A program made the translations under genes and the position numbers. DNA of 64,000 bases from Burkholderia sp. 8Y (GTDB taxonomy: Bacteria; Pseudomonadota; Gammaproteobacteria; Burkholderiales; Burkholderiaceae), in NCBI RefSeq assembly GCF_902506145.1, contig NZ_LR733519.1:1480158-1544157 (forward strand), written 5' to 3'. Position 1 is the stretch's first letter, and every line of letters begins with the position of its first letter. Under the pieces are notes generated by a model. That model was given only the letters and a program-made list of their open reading frames with translations, was not told the origin of the DNA and did no database searches. Below are positions 51,789 to 60,998 of this stretch, in pieces.

Positions 51789-52307
51789 CTATTTCTGATA
51801 CGGGCCTTCATATGAAATCGAGCCGATCATCGGTGTCGCGTTAATGCCATCTACCAGACCCTCACTGACGCCAGCCATGAGCACCAAAGCCGAGGCGGTC
51901 GAGAACAAAACATTCGTGAACAGCACCGGATTGAATAGCCACCCCACAATCATCCACTGAGTTAACCCTGTCACGAAAAGCGTTAACCCGCCCGCGACAA
52001 GCACTCCGCCACCAGCGTCTAAACATAGCGTAAGACCCACAAAGTCCGTGGCTTCAAGTTCCCGTTCTTTGAAACGATAAACAACGCCCTTGCTGATGAA
52101 GTCACTGGTCGATCCAACTCCGGCAATGGTTCCGTCCTTCGAAATGAATCTGGGCAACTTGATCTCTGGCAAGCGAAGTCGAGCAGGCAAGCGAAGCCCT
52201 GCGCCCAAGCCGAATCCCGCTGCGGCGTACTTGAACTTGAATGGCTGCTGAGACGGATCGTCCAGAACCAACATGCCTCCTGATAGCGAGATCGGCCCTA
52301 CTCCCAT
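51789..52307 (-). CDS. membrane-associated protein of a type VI (Hcp) gene island (172 residues)
   Basis: No family is recognised. The N-terminal third is mixed (MGVGPISLSGGMLVLDDPSQ) with a glycine-rich stretch. From about residue 90 there are two or three hydrophobic helices (VLVAGGLTLFVTGL, WMIVGWLFNPVLFTNVLF, TASALVLMAG). It is the last gene of the hcp operon, 31 bases after a DUF3592-like gene. Orphan hcp genes often sit with effectors and their immunity proteins, so a pore-type effector or an immunity protein are both possible. GC content is visibly lower than in the flanking DNA. Confidence 0.7.
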   Translation of the reverse strand: MGVGPISLSGGMLVLDDPSQQPFKFKYAAAGFGLGAGLRLPARLRLPEIKLPRFISKDGTIAGVGSTSDFISKGVVYRFKERELEATDFVGLTLCLDAGGGVLVAGGLTLFVTGLTQWMIVGWLFNPVLFTNVLFSTASALVLMAGVSEGLVDGINATPMIGSISYEGPYQK

Positions 52308-52338
52308 GCTCCCTCCCGCCGATGTATCAAAGCTCTAT

Positions 52339-52761
52339 TCACTCTTTTGCATCATTGTCTTTCTGAAGTCCCAACCCTATCGAAGATGGAAGACCGAGTA
52401 GTCCACCGAGAATGAAACATGCCGCGATCCATCCGGCCATCAACTGAATACCCCACATACCCCAGAGCGTATTCATCTCTGCAATGCGCGGCTCCCTCGG
52501 GTCGTAGCGCATCTCTACCACGTCACCCACGTCAATCGATGACCATGCGCTTGCCGGGACTGAGATACGCTGTCCCTCCAAAGTCGTGAATTCGACTTGA
52601 GGATGCCTGCCTGCGTTCAGTTTGACGACCTTTCCCGAAACAACCTTTGAAGCCCTGACGAATCGCATCTCAACAGACAAAAAAGGATATTGAATGCAGA
52701 GAATCGCAAGGCCGATAACGACGCCGGGCCAGTTAATGCGACGCTTCCTTGACTTAATCAT
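52339..52761 (-). CDS. DUF3592-like membrane protein, copy 2
   Basis: This 140-residue protein has an N-terminal helix (WPGVVIGLAILCIQYPF), a central beta domain (VSGKVVKLNAGRHPQVEFTT, then RISVPASAWSSIDVGDVVEM and YDPREPRIAEM) typical of DUF3592, and a C-terminal helix (LMAGWIAACFILGGLLG). The central domain should face the periplasm. It is similar in layout and motifs to the neighbouring copy 1, with which it overlaps by eight bases, so the two are tandem paralogues. In an hcp operon this pattern suggests duplicated immunity proteins, which is inference. Confidence 0.75.
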   Translation of the reverse strand: MIKSRKRRINWPGVVIGLAILCIQYPFLSVEMRFVRASKVVSGKVVKLNAGRHPQVEFTTLEGQRISVPASAWSSIDVGDVVEMRYDPREPRIAEMNTLWGMWGIQLMAGWIAACFILGGLLGLPSSIGLGLQKDNDAKE

Positions 52762-53158
52762 TGCTTTCCTTGAAGCCCCACCTCACTGCAAGTCCGCGCA
52801 TCTCGGCGACAAGCAACCCCATGAAGGGCCACGCGTTAAACAGATGCTCGCCCCACACATCCCACATCGTATTGACCTTTGCGACGTGAGGTTGCTGCGG
52901 GTCATCACGCGTCTCTACCTTGTCATCTACCGTCACCGACGACCCGCTATGCGCCGCAACGGAGATGCGTTGTCTATCCATCGTGGTGAACGCAACCTGC
53001 GGGTGTTGGCTATCTGCATTGATCTTCACGACTTCGCCCTGAACAACCTCTGAAGGTTTGAGGAAGTCAGTAGTAGAAGGAAGGGCAGATTGCTGAACTG
53101 AGACAAATGACGCGCCTATGACAATGGCGCACCACTTAATATTGCGTTTCTTATTCAT
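52754..53158 (-). CDS. DUF3592-like protein, copy 1 (divergent)
   Basis: This 134-residue protein keeps the layout of copy 2: an N-terminal hydrophobic segment, then VVQGEVVKINADSQHPQVAF, DRQRISVAAHSGSSVTVDDK and DPQQPHVAKVNTMWDVWGEH. The motif equivalent to MRYDP in copy 2 reads TRDDP, and the C-terminal helix is weaker. Its start overlaps the hcp stop (ATGA), so it is translated together with hcp. It may be an older, diverged copy. Confidence 0.7.
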   Translation of the reverse strand: MNKKRNIKWCAIVIGASFVSVQQSALPSTTDFLKPSEVVQGEVVKINADSQHPQVAFTTMDRQRISVAAHSGSSVTVDDKVETRDDPQQPHVAKVNTMWDVWGEHLFNAWPFMGLLVAEMRGLAVRWGFKESND

Positions 53159-53643
53159 CGCGTCAGGTCATACTCGACAGTTGCCTTCGGACCGGGCAGG
53201 CCAGCTACGCCAACCGCGTAATCGTGTTTGAACTTCGTGAACGAAAGCTCGACTTGCTCGTAGTGGCCGCCCATGCAGCCGTAGGGTTTGACACTCATGA
53301 CCATCACGTTTTGCAGCGTCAGGCTCAAGAACGGCTGAGCTGGGAGCAGCTTCCCAACGATGCCTGCTGCTTGCGGCTGCGCAGTCGGCTTATTGGCGCT
53401 CAGCACAGCCTTGGGAGCCATCTTGTTTTGAATCAGATAATTTAGTAATCCAGATGACGCTAAGCTCACTTCGTGTACGAACGTCAGGTTTCCGACCGAT
53501 GTCTTCTTCGTAGGGGCTTGGTCGCGCGAGTTGCGGTACAACACCCAGTCCCAACTCACCACCTCAATTTCGCCTTCGTGACCAAAAACGGCTGACTCTC
53601 CCGTGATGCCGTCAATCTTGATATAGATATTGCTGCCTGCCAT
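53155..53643 (-). CDS. hcp: Hcp-family type VI secretion tube protein
   Basis: This 162-residue protein has the Hcp fold signature (MAGSNIYIKIDGITGESAVF, then EIEVVSWDWVLYR, FVHEVSLASSGLLNYLIQNK and a final YEQVELSFTKFKHDYAV). Hcp hexamers stack into the tube that the type VI machine fires into target cells, and Hcp also carries effectors. I chose the ATG at 53643 where homology begins; an upstream in-frame ATG at 53685 lacks it. No other type VI structural genes are visible, so this is an orphan hcp that serves a machine encoded elsewhere, with the three downstream genes as probable cargo and immunity. Confidence 0.9.
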   Translation of the reverse strand: MAGSNIYIKIDGITGESAVFGHEGEIEVVSWDWVLYRNSRDQAPTKKTSVGNLTFVHEVSLASSGLLNYLIQNKMAPKAVLSANKPTAQPQAAGIVGKLLPAQPFLSLTLQNVMVMSVKPYGCMGGHYEQVELSFTKFKHDYAVGVAGLPGPKATVEYDLTR

Positions 53644-54386
53644 TAACCGTCTCCCGCCAATTGTCAAGATATGTCTATACGACATTGGTAGTCTGATTCA
53701 ACGACAGCGCAGTGGACGGCCCGCGACATAATTTGACTCGGTACGTCGTGTTGTCTCGCGGGACTTACACCACTCGCTTCTTCCGGACCCTCGCGCGTAC
53801 GCCAGCGTCTCTCCCTCGGCATCAACGGCCACGCGCGCCACGTGTGCGCGGAGGTACTGGAAGGCTTCAACGACGCGCGAGGTCGATTCCTTCTCACCGT
53901 ATTGCGGCGGTCCGCTACTCGAGTGTTGGCAGTTGATCACACCGAGACGGAAGGACGAATCCGGCCTCGCTTGAATGACGCGTGTGTGACTGTGGACGTG
54001 AGTCACGCAACGTCAACGTGGATTGTCGGCACTAACGGTAGTTACACGCTTGCAGCGACAGGCACTGCTCTTTGCGTGATCCTGTGAGCGCGTGTCCGTG
54101 GCCGCAGTGACAAGCGGCCCTAACGCACAGACGCCAATGGTCGGTTAATACGACACTGCTGCTTTGCACTGTCCACTGCAAAGCGAATAAGTTTCACGCT
54201 GTGCCTCTAGCCCCAAAAGAACCGCTATTCGTATGCCGAAAGCACCCGCTGCTAACCTTCCCACCACCCGCCAAAACAAAGCCGTTTAGCGCCACGATGC
54301 CTATCCTTAAGGGTTTCGTCAGTTATGGCCGGTAGGCTGTATTGCTCAATAAAGCTCAACAATGCTCAGCAAGAGCGGAACACAAC
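53644..54386. other. gap of about 740 bases between hcp and the ATP-grasp gene
   Basis: The region is lower in GC in places and contains only unconvincing frames up to 102 codons on both strands. It should contain the hcp promoter and the promoter of the ATP-grasp gene. I found no transposase or integrase remnant I can support. Confidence 0.5.
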
Positions 54387-55448
54387 ATGCCCGCACCCTA
54401 CGTCGAAAGCCTCGTCAAAATCTCGTGGAAGAATCTTTCGCGTCACCGGTTTCATCGGAAGCATGCGCGCGAGGCGCGCGGGATTCTCCGCAACATCGAG
54501 AACAGGCAGGGGAAGACGGATGCTGGACAACTGCGGCTCGCGGACGCCTACGCGCGCGACGTGCTGGGCGACCCGTGCTACGCGCCGTGGCTGCACGTCT
54601 ATACCGCTCTCAACGGAACGTTCAAAGAAGGCTGGATTCCGGACAACTACTACGGCTGGATCGTCGTTCCGAAGATGAAAGGTCTTTACGGGCAGATGTC
54701 GCATCTCAAGCCCGTGTCGCGGCTGCTCTTTCAGGACGACGCGTTTCCGGATCTCGGCTACTACGTGAACGGCATTTTCTATACGGCGGACCACACTGCG
54801 ATACCTAAATCGCAGGTCGAAAGCGTCGTTTTCAGCACGACGGACCGCATAGCGTTCAAGCTCGATCACTCGATGCAGGGCAAGGGCGTCTTCCTGATCG
54901 ATCGCAAAGACTTCGACGCCGATCGCATCAGCCAGCTCGGCAACGGCGTGCTGCAACGCTTCATCGTGCAGCACGCGTCGTTTGACCAGTTCGCGTCGAA
55001 GGCGGTGGCGACGGTGCGGCTGACGACGGTCGTCGACGACGCCGGCAGTATCTCGCTGCGCGCCTGTTTTCTGCGCCTCGGCCGCTCCGCCGACACGTAC
55101 ATCCGCCCGGACAGCGAAGTCTGCGTGCCCGTCGATCTGGAAACCGGGCGGCTCTTCAGCGCGGGCTATCTGAGCGACTGGACCCGCGTCGAGGCTCACC
55201 CGGATTCCAAGGTCAGGTTCGACGGTGTGATCCTGCCTGCGTTTTCCAAATGCGTGGACAAGGTCATCGAGCTCCACGCGAAGGCGCCGTTTGCGCGCTG
55301 CGTCGGCTGGGATCTGACCGTCGATATCGACGAGAAGGTGCTCGTGATGGAGTGGAACGCCGAGCACAACGACGTCAAATTCAGCGAAGCAACGCAAGGA
55401 CCGTGCTTCACCGATCTGAAGTGGGAAACGTTGAGGCCGATGGCTTGA
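54387..55448 (+). CDS. sugar-transfer-associated ATP-grasp protein
   Basis: This 353-residue protein matches the ATP-grasp group found in polysaccharide gene clusters: VFSTTDRIAFKLDHSMQGKG (the ATP-binding strand with Lys and the glycine-rich loop), GNGVLQRFIVQHASFDQF, and CVGWDLTVDIDEKVLVMEWN (the Asp and Glu/Asn metal ligands). The enzymes probably ligate an amino or carboxy group to a sugar or lipid-linked substrate. No polysaccharide genes adjoin it. The ATG at 54387 is the third possible start and begins the conserved part. Confidence 0.82.
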   Translation: MPAPYVESLVKISWKNLSRHRFHRKHAREARGILRNIENRQGKTDAGQLRLADAYARDVLGDPCYAPWLHVYTALNGTFKEGWIPDNYYGWIVVPKMKGLYGQMSHLKPVSRLLFQDDAFPDLGYYVNGIFYTADHTAIPKSQVESVVFSTTDRIAFKLDHSMQGKGVFLIDRKDFDADRISQLGNGVLQRFIVQHASFDQFASKAVATVRLTTVVDDAGSISLRACFLRLGRSADTYIRPDSEVCVPVDLETGRLFSAGYLSDWTRVEAHPDSKVRFDGVILPAFSKCVDKVIELHAKAPFARCVGWDLTVDIDEKVLVMEWNAEHNDVKFSEATQGPCFTDLKWETLRPMA

Positions 55449-55758
55449 GGCGTCTTCTTGGCGCTTGTTTAATGCAGCCGCGCCCGCCTCGTCTGATCGA
55501 ACCGTTCGCGTGCCACTAACGGCGCCAGTGCAAGGCTATCTTCCCGCGCCGGCTCGATGCAGCGACGCCGTCGTCTAATCTAACAAGACGTGTGGGCGTT
55601 AGCGCAGCGCGGCGGCAGGCGGCGCGGGCCGCTTCTCGCCACCGCGCAAACGCTCCGTGATGCCTCCTCCCGCAGCAACCAACAAGCCCGCCTCCGCAAG
55701 AAATCGACTCGTACCATCGCGCCGATCGCCCGTACAATCGTCGCAACGGAGGTCGCAC
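55449..55758. other. gap of about 310 bases upstream of otnK
   Basis: No gene is supported. The last part has a GGAGGT ribosome site for otnK at about 55748. I saw no distinct operator. Confidence 0.5.
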
Positions 55759-57066
55759 ATGCCCACACCCACCCGGCGTCCCGTCCTGGGATGCATCGCC
55801 GACGATTTCACCGGCGCCACCGATCTCGCCAGCATGCTCGTGCGCGGCGGCATGCGCACGATCCAGAGCATCGGCGTGCCCGCGTCGAACGCGCGCCTCG
55901 ACGCGGATGCCGTCGTGGTCGCGCTGAAATCGCGGACCATCGAAGCGTCGGACGCCATCGCGCAATCGCTCGCCGCGCTCGACTGGCTGCGCGCGCAAGG
56001 CTGCCGCCAGTTCTTCTTCAAATACTGTTCGACGTTCGATTCCACCGATGCCGGCAACATCGGCCCGGTCGCCGAGGCGCTGCTCGACGCGCTCGCCGGA
56101 ACCAGCGGCGCGGACTTCACGATCGCCTGCCCGGCTTTCCCGGAGAACAAGCGGACGGTGTATCGCGGACATCTCTTCGTCGGCGACGCGCTGCTCAGCG
56201 AATCGGGCATGGAGCATCACCCGCTCACGCCGATGCGCGATCCCAACCTCGTTCGCGTCCTGCAGCGCCAGTCGAAAGCGAAGGTCGGCCTGATCGCGAG
56301 CGAAACGGTCGCGGCGGGCGCCGATGCGGTGCGCGACGCGATCGCCCGTCTGCGTGCCGATGGCGTGCGTCTCGCGATTGCCGACGCGCTCACCGACGCC
56401 GACTTGCGCACGCTCGGCGCGGCCTGCGCCGATCTTGCGCTCATCACGGGCGGGTCGGGCGTCGCCATCGGCTTGCCGGACAACTTCCGCCGTGCAGGAC
56501 TGATCGAGCCGAACGACAAGGCGGCGGAACTGCTCACGGTCGAAGGCGCGGCGCTCGTGCTAGCGGGCAGCGCATCGAAAGCGACGAACGGGCAAGTGGC
56601 CGAGTGGATCGCGGCGCGGCCCGCGTTTCGCGTCGATCCGCGTGCGCTCGCCCGGGGCGAGCCGGTCGTCGACAAGGCGCTCGCCTTCATCGATACACAC
56701 GCGCCGCAACCCGTGCTGGTCTACGCGACAGCCACGCCCGACGAAGTGAAGGCGGTCCAGAACGAACTCGGAAGCGCGGCGGCGGGCAAGCTCGTCGAAG
56801 ATGCGCTCGCCGTCATCGCTCGCGAGGCGAAGACGCGCGGCGTGCGCAAGTTTGTGGTCGCGGGCGGCGAAACGTCGGGCGCGGTGGTGCAGGCGCTCGG
56901 CGTCGAGATGCTCCAGATCGGGCCGCCCATCGATCCCGGCGTGCCCGTGACCGTCAGCGTCGGCGCGGACGAGGCGCGGCTCGCGCTGGCGCTTAAGTCC
57001 GGCAACTTCGGCGCACGCGATTTCTTCGACAAGGCACTGCGTTTCATCGAAGGAGAACGCGCGTGA
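55759..57066 (+). CDS. otnK: 3-oxo-tetronate kinase (four-carbon acid sugar kinase)
   Basis: This 435-residue protein has the DUF1537 two-domain form: the N-terminal LGCIADDFTGATDLASMLVR motif, the middle TIACPAFPENKRTVYRGHLF, and the C-terminal nucleotide site FVVAGGETSGAVVQALG with a final FGARDFF. OtnK phosphorylates 3-oxo-tetronate in the degradation of L-threonate or D-erythronate. GGAGGT precedes the ATG at 55759. Its stop overlaps the start of otnC in a GTGA. The dehydrogenase and isomerase of the pathway are not adjacent. Confidence 0.92.
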   Translation: MPTPTRRPVLGCIADDFTGATDLASMLVRGGMRTIQSIGVPASNARLDADAVVVALKSRTIEASDAIAQSLAALDWLRAQGCRQFFFKYCSTFDSTDAGNIGPVAEALLDALAGTSGADFTIACPAFPENKRTVYRGHLFVGDALLSESGMEHHPLTPMRDPNLVRVLQRQSKAKVGLIASETVAAGADAVRDAIARLRADGVRLAIADALTDADLRTLGAACADLALITGGSGVAIGLPDNFRRAGLIEPNDKAAELLTVEGAALVLAGSASKATNGQVAEWIAARPAFRVDPRALARGEPVVDKALAFIDTHAPQPVLVYATATPDEVKAVQNELGSAAAGKLVEDALAVIAREAKTRGVRKFVVAGGETSGAVVQALGVEMLQIGPPIDPGVPVTVSVGADEARLALALKSGNFGARDFFDKALRFIEGERA

Positions 57067-57722
57067 GCGACACCGTCATTGGATCAGACAGCGACGCGAG
57101 ACTGCGCGAGGAAATCTGCACGGTCGGCGAGAGCCTTTATGCGCGCGGCTACACCGTGGGCACGGCGGGCAATATCAGCGCGCGCTGCGACGACGGCTGG
57201 CTCATCACGCCGACCGATGCCTGTCTCGGCCGGCTGGATCCCGCGCAGATCGCCAAGGTGGATTTGGAGGGACGGCACGTCTCCGGCGCGCGGCCATCGA
57301 AGACGCTGGAACTGCATCGGCGTATCTACGAGGGCAATGCCGAAACGCGCGGCATCGTGCATACGCATTCGACCTCGCTCGTCGCATTGACGCTCGCGGG
57401 CGTCTGGCGCGACGACGACGTCCTGCCGCCGATCACGCCGTATTACGTGATGAAGGTCGGCCACGTGCCGCTCGTGCGCTACCGCCGCCCCGGCGACCCG
57501 CAAGCCGCGGCCGAAATCGCGGCGCGCGCTGCCGACGTGCGCGCTGTTCTGCTGGAGCGGCTCGGGCCGGTGGTGTGGGAACGCAGCGTCTCCCATGCGT
57601 CTTACGCGCTCGAAGAACTGGAAGAGACTGCGCGCCTGTGGCTGATGACGACGCCGCGACCGGCTCCGCTCGACGATGCCGCCATCGACGAACTGCGGCA
57701 GACGTTCGGCGCGCGCTGGTAG
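57063..57722 (+). CDS. otnC: 3-oxo-tetronate 4-phosphate decarboxylase (class II aldolase family), metal-binding His replaced
   Basis: This 219-residue class II aldolase/adducin protein has YTVGTAGNISAR (residues 31-42), WLITPTDACLG, LELHRRIYEG and the metal-site HTHS motif. The family's third metal ligand is the His of an NHGPVV motif; here that segment reads ERLGPVV, so position 167 is Leu. The rest of the C terminus (SVSHASYALEELEETARLWL) is normal. OtnC decarboxylates the phosphorylated product of OtnK to dihydroxyacetone phosphate. It is coupled to otnK by the GTGA overlap. The His-to-Leu change could reduce activity or reflect a recent mutation or sequencing error. Confidence 0.88.
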   Translation: MSDTVIGSDSDARLREEICTVGESLYARGYTVGTAGNISARCDDGWLITPTDACLGRLDPAQIAKVDLEGRHVSGARPSKTLELHRRIYEGNAETRGIVHTHSTSLVALTLAGVWRDDDVLPPITPYYVMKVGHVPLVRYRRPGDPQAAAEIAARAADVRAVLLERLGPVVWERSVSHASYALEELEETARLWLMTTPRPAPLDDAAIDELRQTFGARW

Positions 57723-57740
57723 CGTCGGCGCGACTCGCGT

Positions 57741-60734
57741 CTATTCGATCTCCCCGCCTGCCGCGCGGCCCTTGAACGCCGCTTCGGAAAACTGCGCGAG
57801 CACCACGTTCAGGCTCGCGAGCGTATAAGGCTTCGCCAGCACAGTGCCGATGCCATCGGCGCCCTCGCCGATCGCCTGTCCGTAGCCCGTCGCATAGATG
57901 ACGCGCAGGCCGGGCCGCTCGGCCTTCAGCCTTCGCGACAGCGCGACGCCATCCATGCCGGGCAAGCCGACATCGGTGAAGAGAATGTCGAAGTCGTCGT
58001 TGGCGAACGCCGCCAGAGCTTCTTCCGCACTCGCAACCGCCTTCACCCGATGCCCCAGCGCCCGGATCAGTTCGAGCGCCATGCCGCGCAACTCCGGGTG
58101 ATCCTCGACGACGAGCACGCTGAACGTCTGCGGCAGGCGCGTGGCCGGCGACGCGCTCTCGACTGCGGGACGCGAACGCGCGAGCGCGACCTGCTTCCGG
58201 TTCGCCAGCATGTGCCGGACCTTGCGCGCGAGTTGCTCGCGCCGATAGGGCTTCGTCAGCAATTGCACGCCGGCGTCGAGCCGTCCGCCATGCACGATGG
58301 CGTTTTGCGTGTATCCGGACGTGAACAGCACCTCGATGCCCGGCAAGAGCGCCTTCGCGCGCCTCGCGAGTTCCGGACTGCGCAGCTTGCCGGGCATCAC
58401 GACATCGGTGAACAACAGGTCGATGGGCAAGCCGCTTTGCAGAATGCCGAGCGCGCTTTCGGCGTTGTCGGCCTTGAGCACCTGATAGCCGAGCTCACGC
58501 AGCATCTCGACGACGGTGGACTGCACGGCCAGATCGTCTTCCACGACGAGGATCGTCTCGCTGCCGCCGACAACGGGCGCCGCCGCAAGCGACGTGGTCT
58601 GCACCACGGCTTCGAGCGAGCGCGGCAAGTAGATCTTGATCGTCGTGCCGTGCCCGACTTCGCTATAGATCTTGAAGTGCCCGCCGCTTTGCTTGACGAA
58701 GCCATACGCCATCGAGAGTCCGAGGCCCGTGCCGACGCCTTCGGGCTTCGTCGTGAAGAACGGATCGCACGCGCGCTCCATCACTTCGCGCGTCATGCCG
58801 GTGCCGGTATCGGAGATGGCGAGCAATACGTACTGGCCCGGTTCGAGATCGGCATCGGATGCGACGTAGTCGTCGTCGAGCATCGAATTGCTCATTTCGA
58901 TGGTGAGCTTGCCGCCGTCGGGCATCGCATCGCGCGCGTTGATCGCGAGGTTCAGCACGACGTTTTCCAGTTGATGCGGATCGACGAGCGCGTTCCACAG
59001 CCCGCCAGCGAGCACCGTCTCCATGACGACCGACTCGCCCAGTGCGCGGCGCAGCATGTCGTCCATGCCCGCGACCACGGGCGCGAGGTTCGTGACCACG
59101 GGCTGCAACGGCTGACGCCGCGCGAAAGCCAGCAGTTGCGAAGACAGTTTCGCGCCGCGCTCGACGGCGCTCGCCGCGGTGTCCACGCGCTTGATCGCCG
59201 TCTCGTTGCCGGCGACGGACGCGCACAGCAATTGAAGATTGCCGCCGATCACTTGCAGGATGTTATTGAAGTCATGCGCGATGCCGCCGGTGAGCTTGCC
59301 GATCGCCTCCAGCTTCTGCGAACGCTGCAACGCGGCCTGCGTCTGTTCCAGTTCGCGCGTGCGCTCCTCGACCAGTCCTTCGAGGCTCGTCTGATACCGT
59401 TCTACTTCGTCCTGCGCGAGCTTCTGCACGGTGACGTCCTGCCCTTGCACGAAGATGCCGGCGACTTCGCCATCGTTGCCCGCAATCGGCTGATACACGA
59501 AGTCGAGAAAGCGCGTTTCCAGCGGCCCGCCATCGCGCGGCTGAATCATGACCGGCACCGCCTTGCCGATGAACGGCTCGCCCGTATCGAACACGCGCGA
59601 CAACAGATCGATGAACCCTTGCTCGACCACTTCCGGCAACGCATCCCGAACGCGCTTTCCGACCAGTTCGCGATCGCCGGTCAGACGGCGATACGCCGCG
59701 TTCGCCAGTTCGATAACGTGATCGCGCGTGCGCAGCACGCAGACGAAGCCGGGCGCCTGCTCGAAAAGCCGCAGGAGACGCGTGTTGTCGACGTGCAGTT
59801 CCTTCGCGAGTTCCAGCGCCCGACTCGTGCTCGCGAGCGCCTCGGTGCGCTCGACGAGGACCTGTTCCAGTTCCCCTTGCTTGCGCTTGAGCGCCTCTTG
59901 CGCTTGCACCTGATCGCTGACGTCGTTGCCTTGCGAGAAGATCCCGACGACCGCGCCAGCATCGTCCACGATAGGCTGATACACGAAGTCGATGAAACGC
60001 GCTTCGCTCTGGCCGCCCGCCTCCGGATCGACGCGCAACGGCACGGCGCGCCCGACGAAAGGCCGGCCTGTCTCGTACACCTCGTCGAGCAGTTCGAAGA
60101 ACCCTTGCCCTTCGAGTTCGGGCAGCGCCTCTCTCACCGGCTTGCCGATGATCGGCTTGAATCCCGCCAGCCGGTGATGCGCGCCATTCTGCAACTGATA
60201 GATATGATTCGGACCCCGAAAGAAGCAGACGAAGCCCGGCGCCTGCTCGAAAAGCCTCAACAGCTCCTGATTCTCGCGCGTGCGCGCATCGAGCGCCAAC
60301 GCTTTCTCACGCTCGGCGAGTTGCTTCGCTTCATGCTGCGCGGTGATGTCGCGCGTGATCTTCGCGTAGCCGACATGCCGCCCTGAATCGTCGAACAGCG
60401 AATCCAGCACGACGTGCGCCCAGAAGCGCGAACCGTCCTTGCGCACGCGCCAGCCTTCGGACTCGAACTTGCCTTCGCGGACCGCGATTTCCAGCGCACG
60501 TTCCGGCAGATCGACCGCGCGGTCTTCTTCGGTATAAAACCTTGAGAAGTGCTGACCAATGATTTCTTCAGGTGCATAGCCCTTGATGCGCTCCGCGCCG
60601 ACATTCCAGCTTCTGACGAGACCGGTCGGAGATAGAAGATAGATCGCGTAGTCCCTGACTCCTGCGATCATGCGCTCGAAGTGTCCACTGCCTGACCCGG
60701 CAGGACCGACGAGACCTTGACCCTTGACATCCAT
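57741..60734 (-). CDS. hybrid sensor histidine kinase with three PAS domains and two receivers (997 residues)
   Basis: The order is PAS (about residues 20-135), two related PAS domains (157-270 and 325-440, each with RLFEQAPGFVC), a coiled segment, HisKA with phosphorylated His487 (IAHDFNN), a HATPase domain (GTGLGLSMAYGFVKQSGG) and two receivers with Asp777 and Asp921. There is no transmembrane helix, so it is a cytoplasmic sensor. The second and third PAS domains look like an internal duplication. The downstream partner is unknown; the orphan receiver at 32746-33222 is one possible target. It converges with otnC with an 18-base gap. Confidence 0.93.
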   Translation of the reverse strand: MDVKGQGLVGPAGSGSGHFERMIAGVRDYAIYLLSPTGLVRSWNVGAERIKGYAPEEIIGQHFSRFYTEEDRAVDLPERALEIAVREGKFESEGWRVRKDGSRFWAHVVLDSLFDDSGRHVGYAKITRDITAQHEAKQLAEREKALALDARTRENQELLRLFEQAPGFVCFFRGPNHIYQLQNGAHHRLAGFKPIIGKPVREALPELEGQGFFELLDEVYETGRPFVGRAVPLRVDPEAGGQSEARFIDFVYQPIVDDAGAVVGIFSQGNDVSDQVQAQEALKRKQGELEQVLVERTEALASTSRALELAKELHVDNTRLLRLFEQAPGFVCVLRTRDHVIELANAAYRRLTGDRELVGKRVRDALPEVVEQGFIDLLSRVFDTGEPFIGKAVPVMIQPRDGGPLETRFLDFVYQPIAGNDGEVAGIFVQGQDVTVQKLAQDEVERYQTSLEGLVEERTRELEQTQAALQRSQKLEAIGKLTGGIAHDFNNILQVIGGNLQLLCASVAGNETAIKRVDTAASAVERGAKLSSQLLAFARRQPLQPVVTNLAPVVAGMDDMLRRALGESVVMETVLAGGLWNALVDPHQLENVVLNLAINARDAMPDGGKLTIEMSNSMLDDDYVASDADLEPGQYVLLAISDTGTGMTREVMERACDPFFTTKPEGVGTGLGLSMAYGFVKQSGGHFKIYSEVGHGTTIKIYLPRSLEAVVQTTSLAAAPVVGGSETILVVEDDLAVQSTVVEMLRELGYQVLKADNAESALGILQSGLPIDLLFTDVVMPGKLRSPELARRAKALLPGIEVLFTSGYTQNAIVHGGRLDAGVQLLTKPYRREQLARKVRHMLANRKQVALARSRPAVESASPATRLPQTFSVLVVEDHPELRGMALELIRALGHRVKAVASAEEALAAFANDDFDILFTDVGLPGMDGVALSRRLKAERPGLRVIYATGYGQAIGEGADGIGTVLAKPYTLASLNVVLAQFSEAAFKGRAAGGEIE

Positions 60735-60998
60735 GTGGCAATACCCTGGCGCGTGCGGCTGATTTTCGAGTGCTGCATTTTACTTCGCTTGCGGGCCGCT
60801 CGTCGGCGCTTGGCGCCCTTGGCAGAAACGGTGGCGTTCCGGCGTCACGGGATGAGTAGTTCTTACAGCGTCGATGCGGACTAGGCGGACGGATTTGCCA
60901 CTCGTTCCTGTACGACTCGATGAAGCGCGCGGCGCCGAGCACGGTTCGTCGCATTCGTTCACACTGGCGCATCGAACAATCGACCAGCAAAGGCTGCA

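Noticed and set aside
58050..60386. A 778-codon plus-strand frame opposite the hybrid kinase
   Set aside because: Antisense shadow rich in Arg and His, with no domain or ribosome site.
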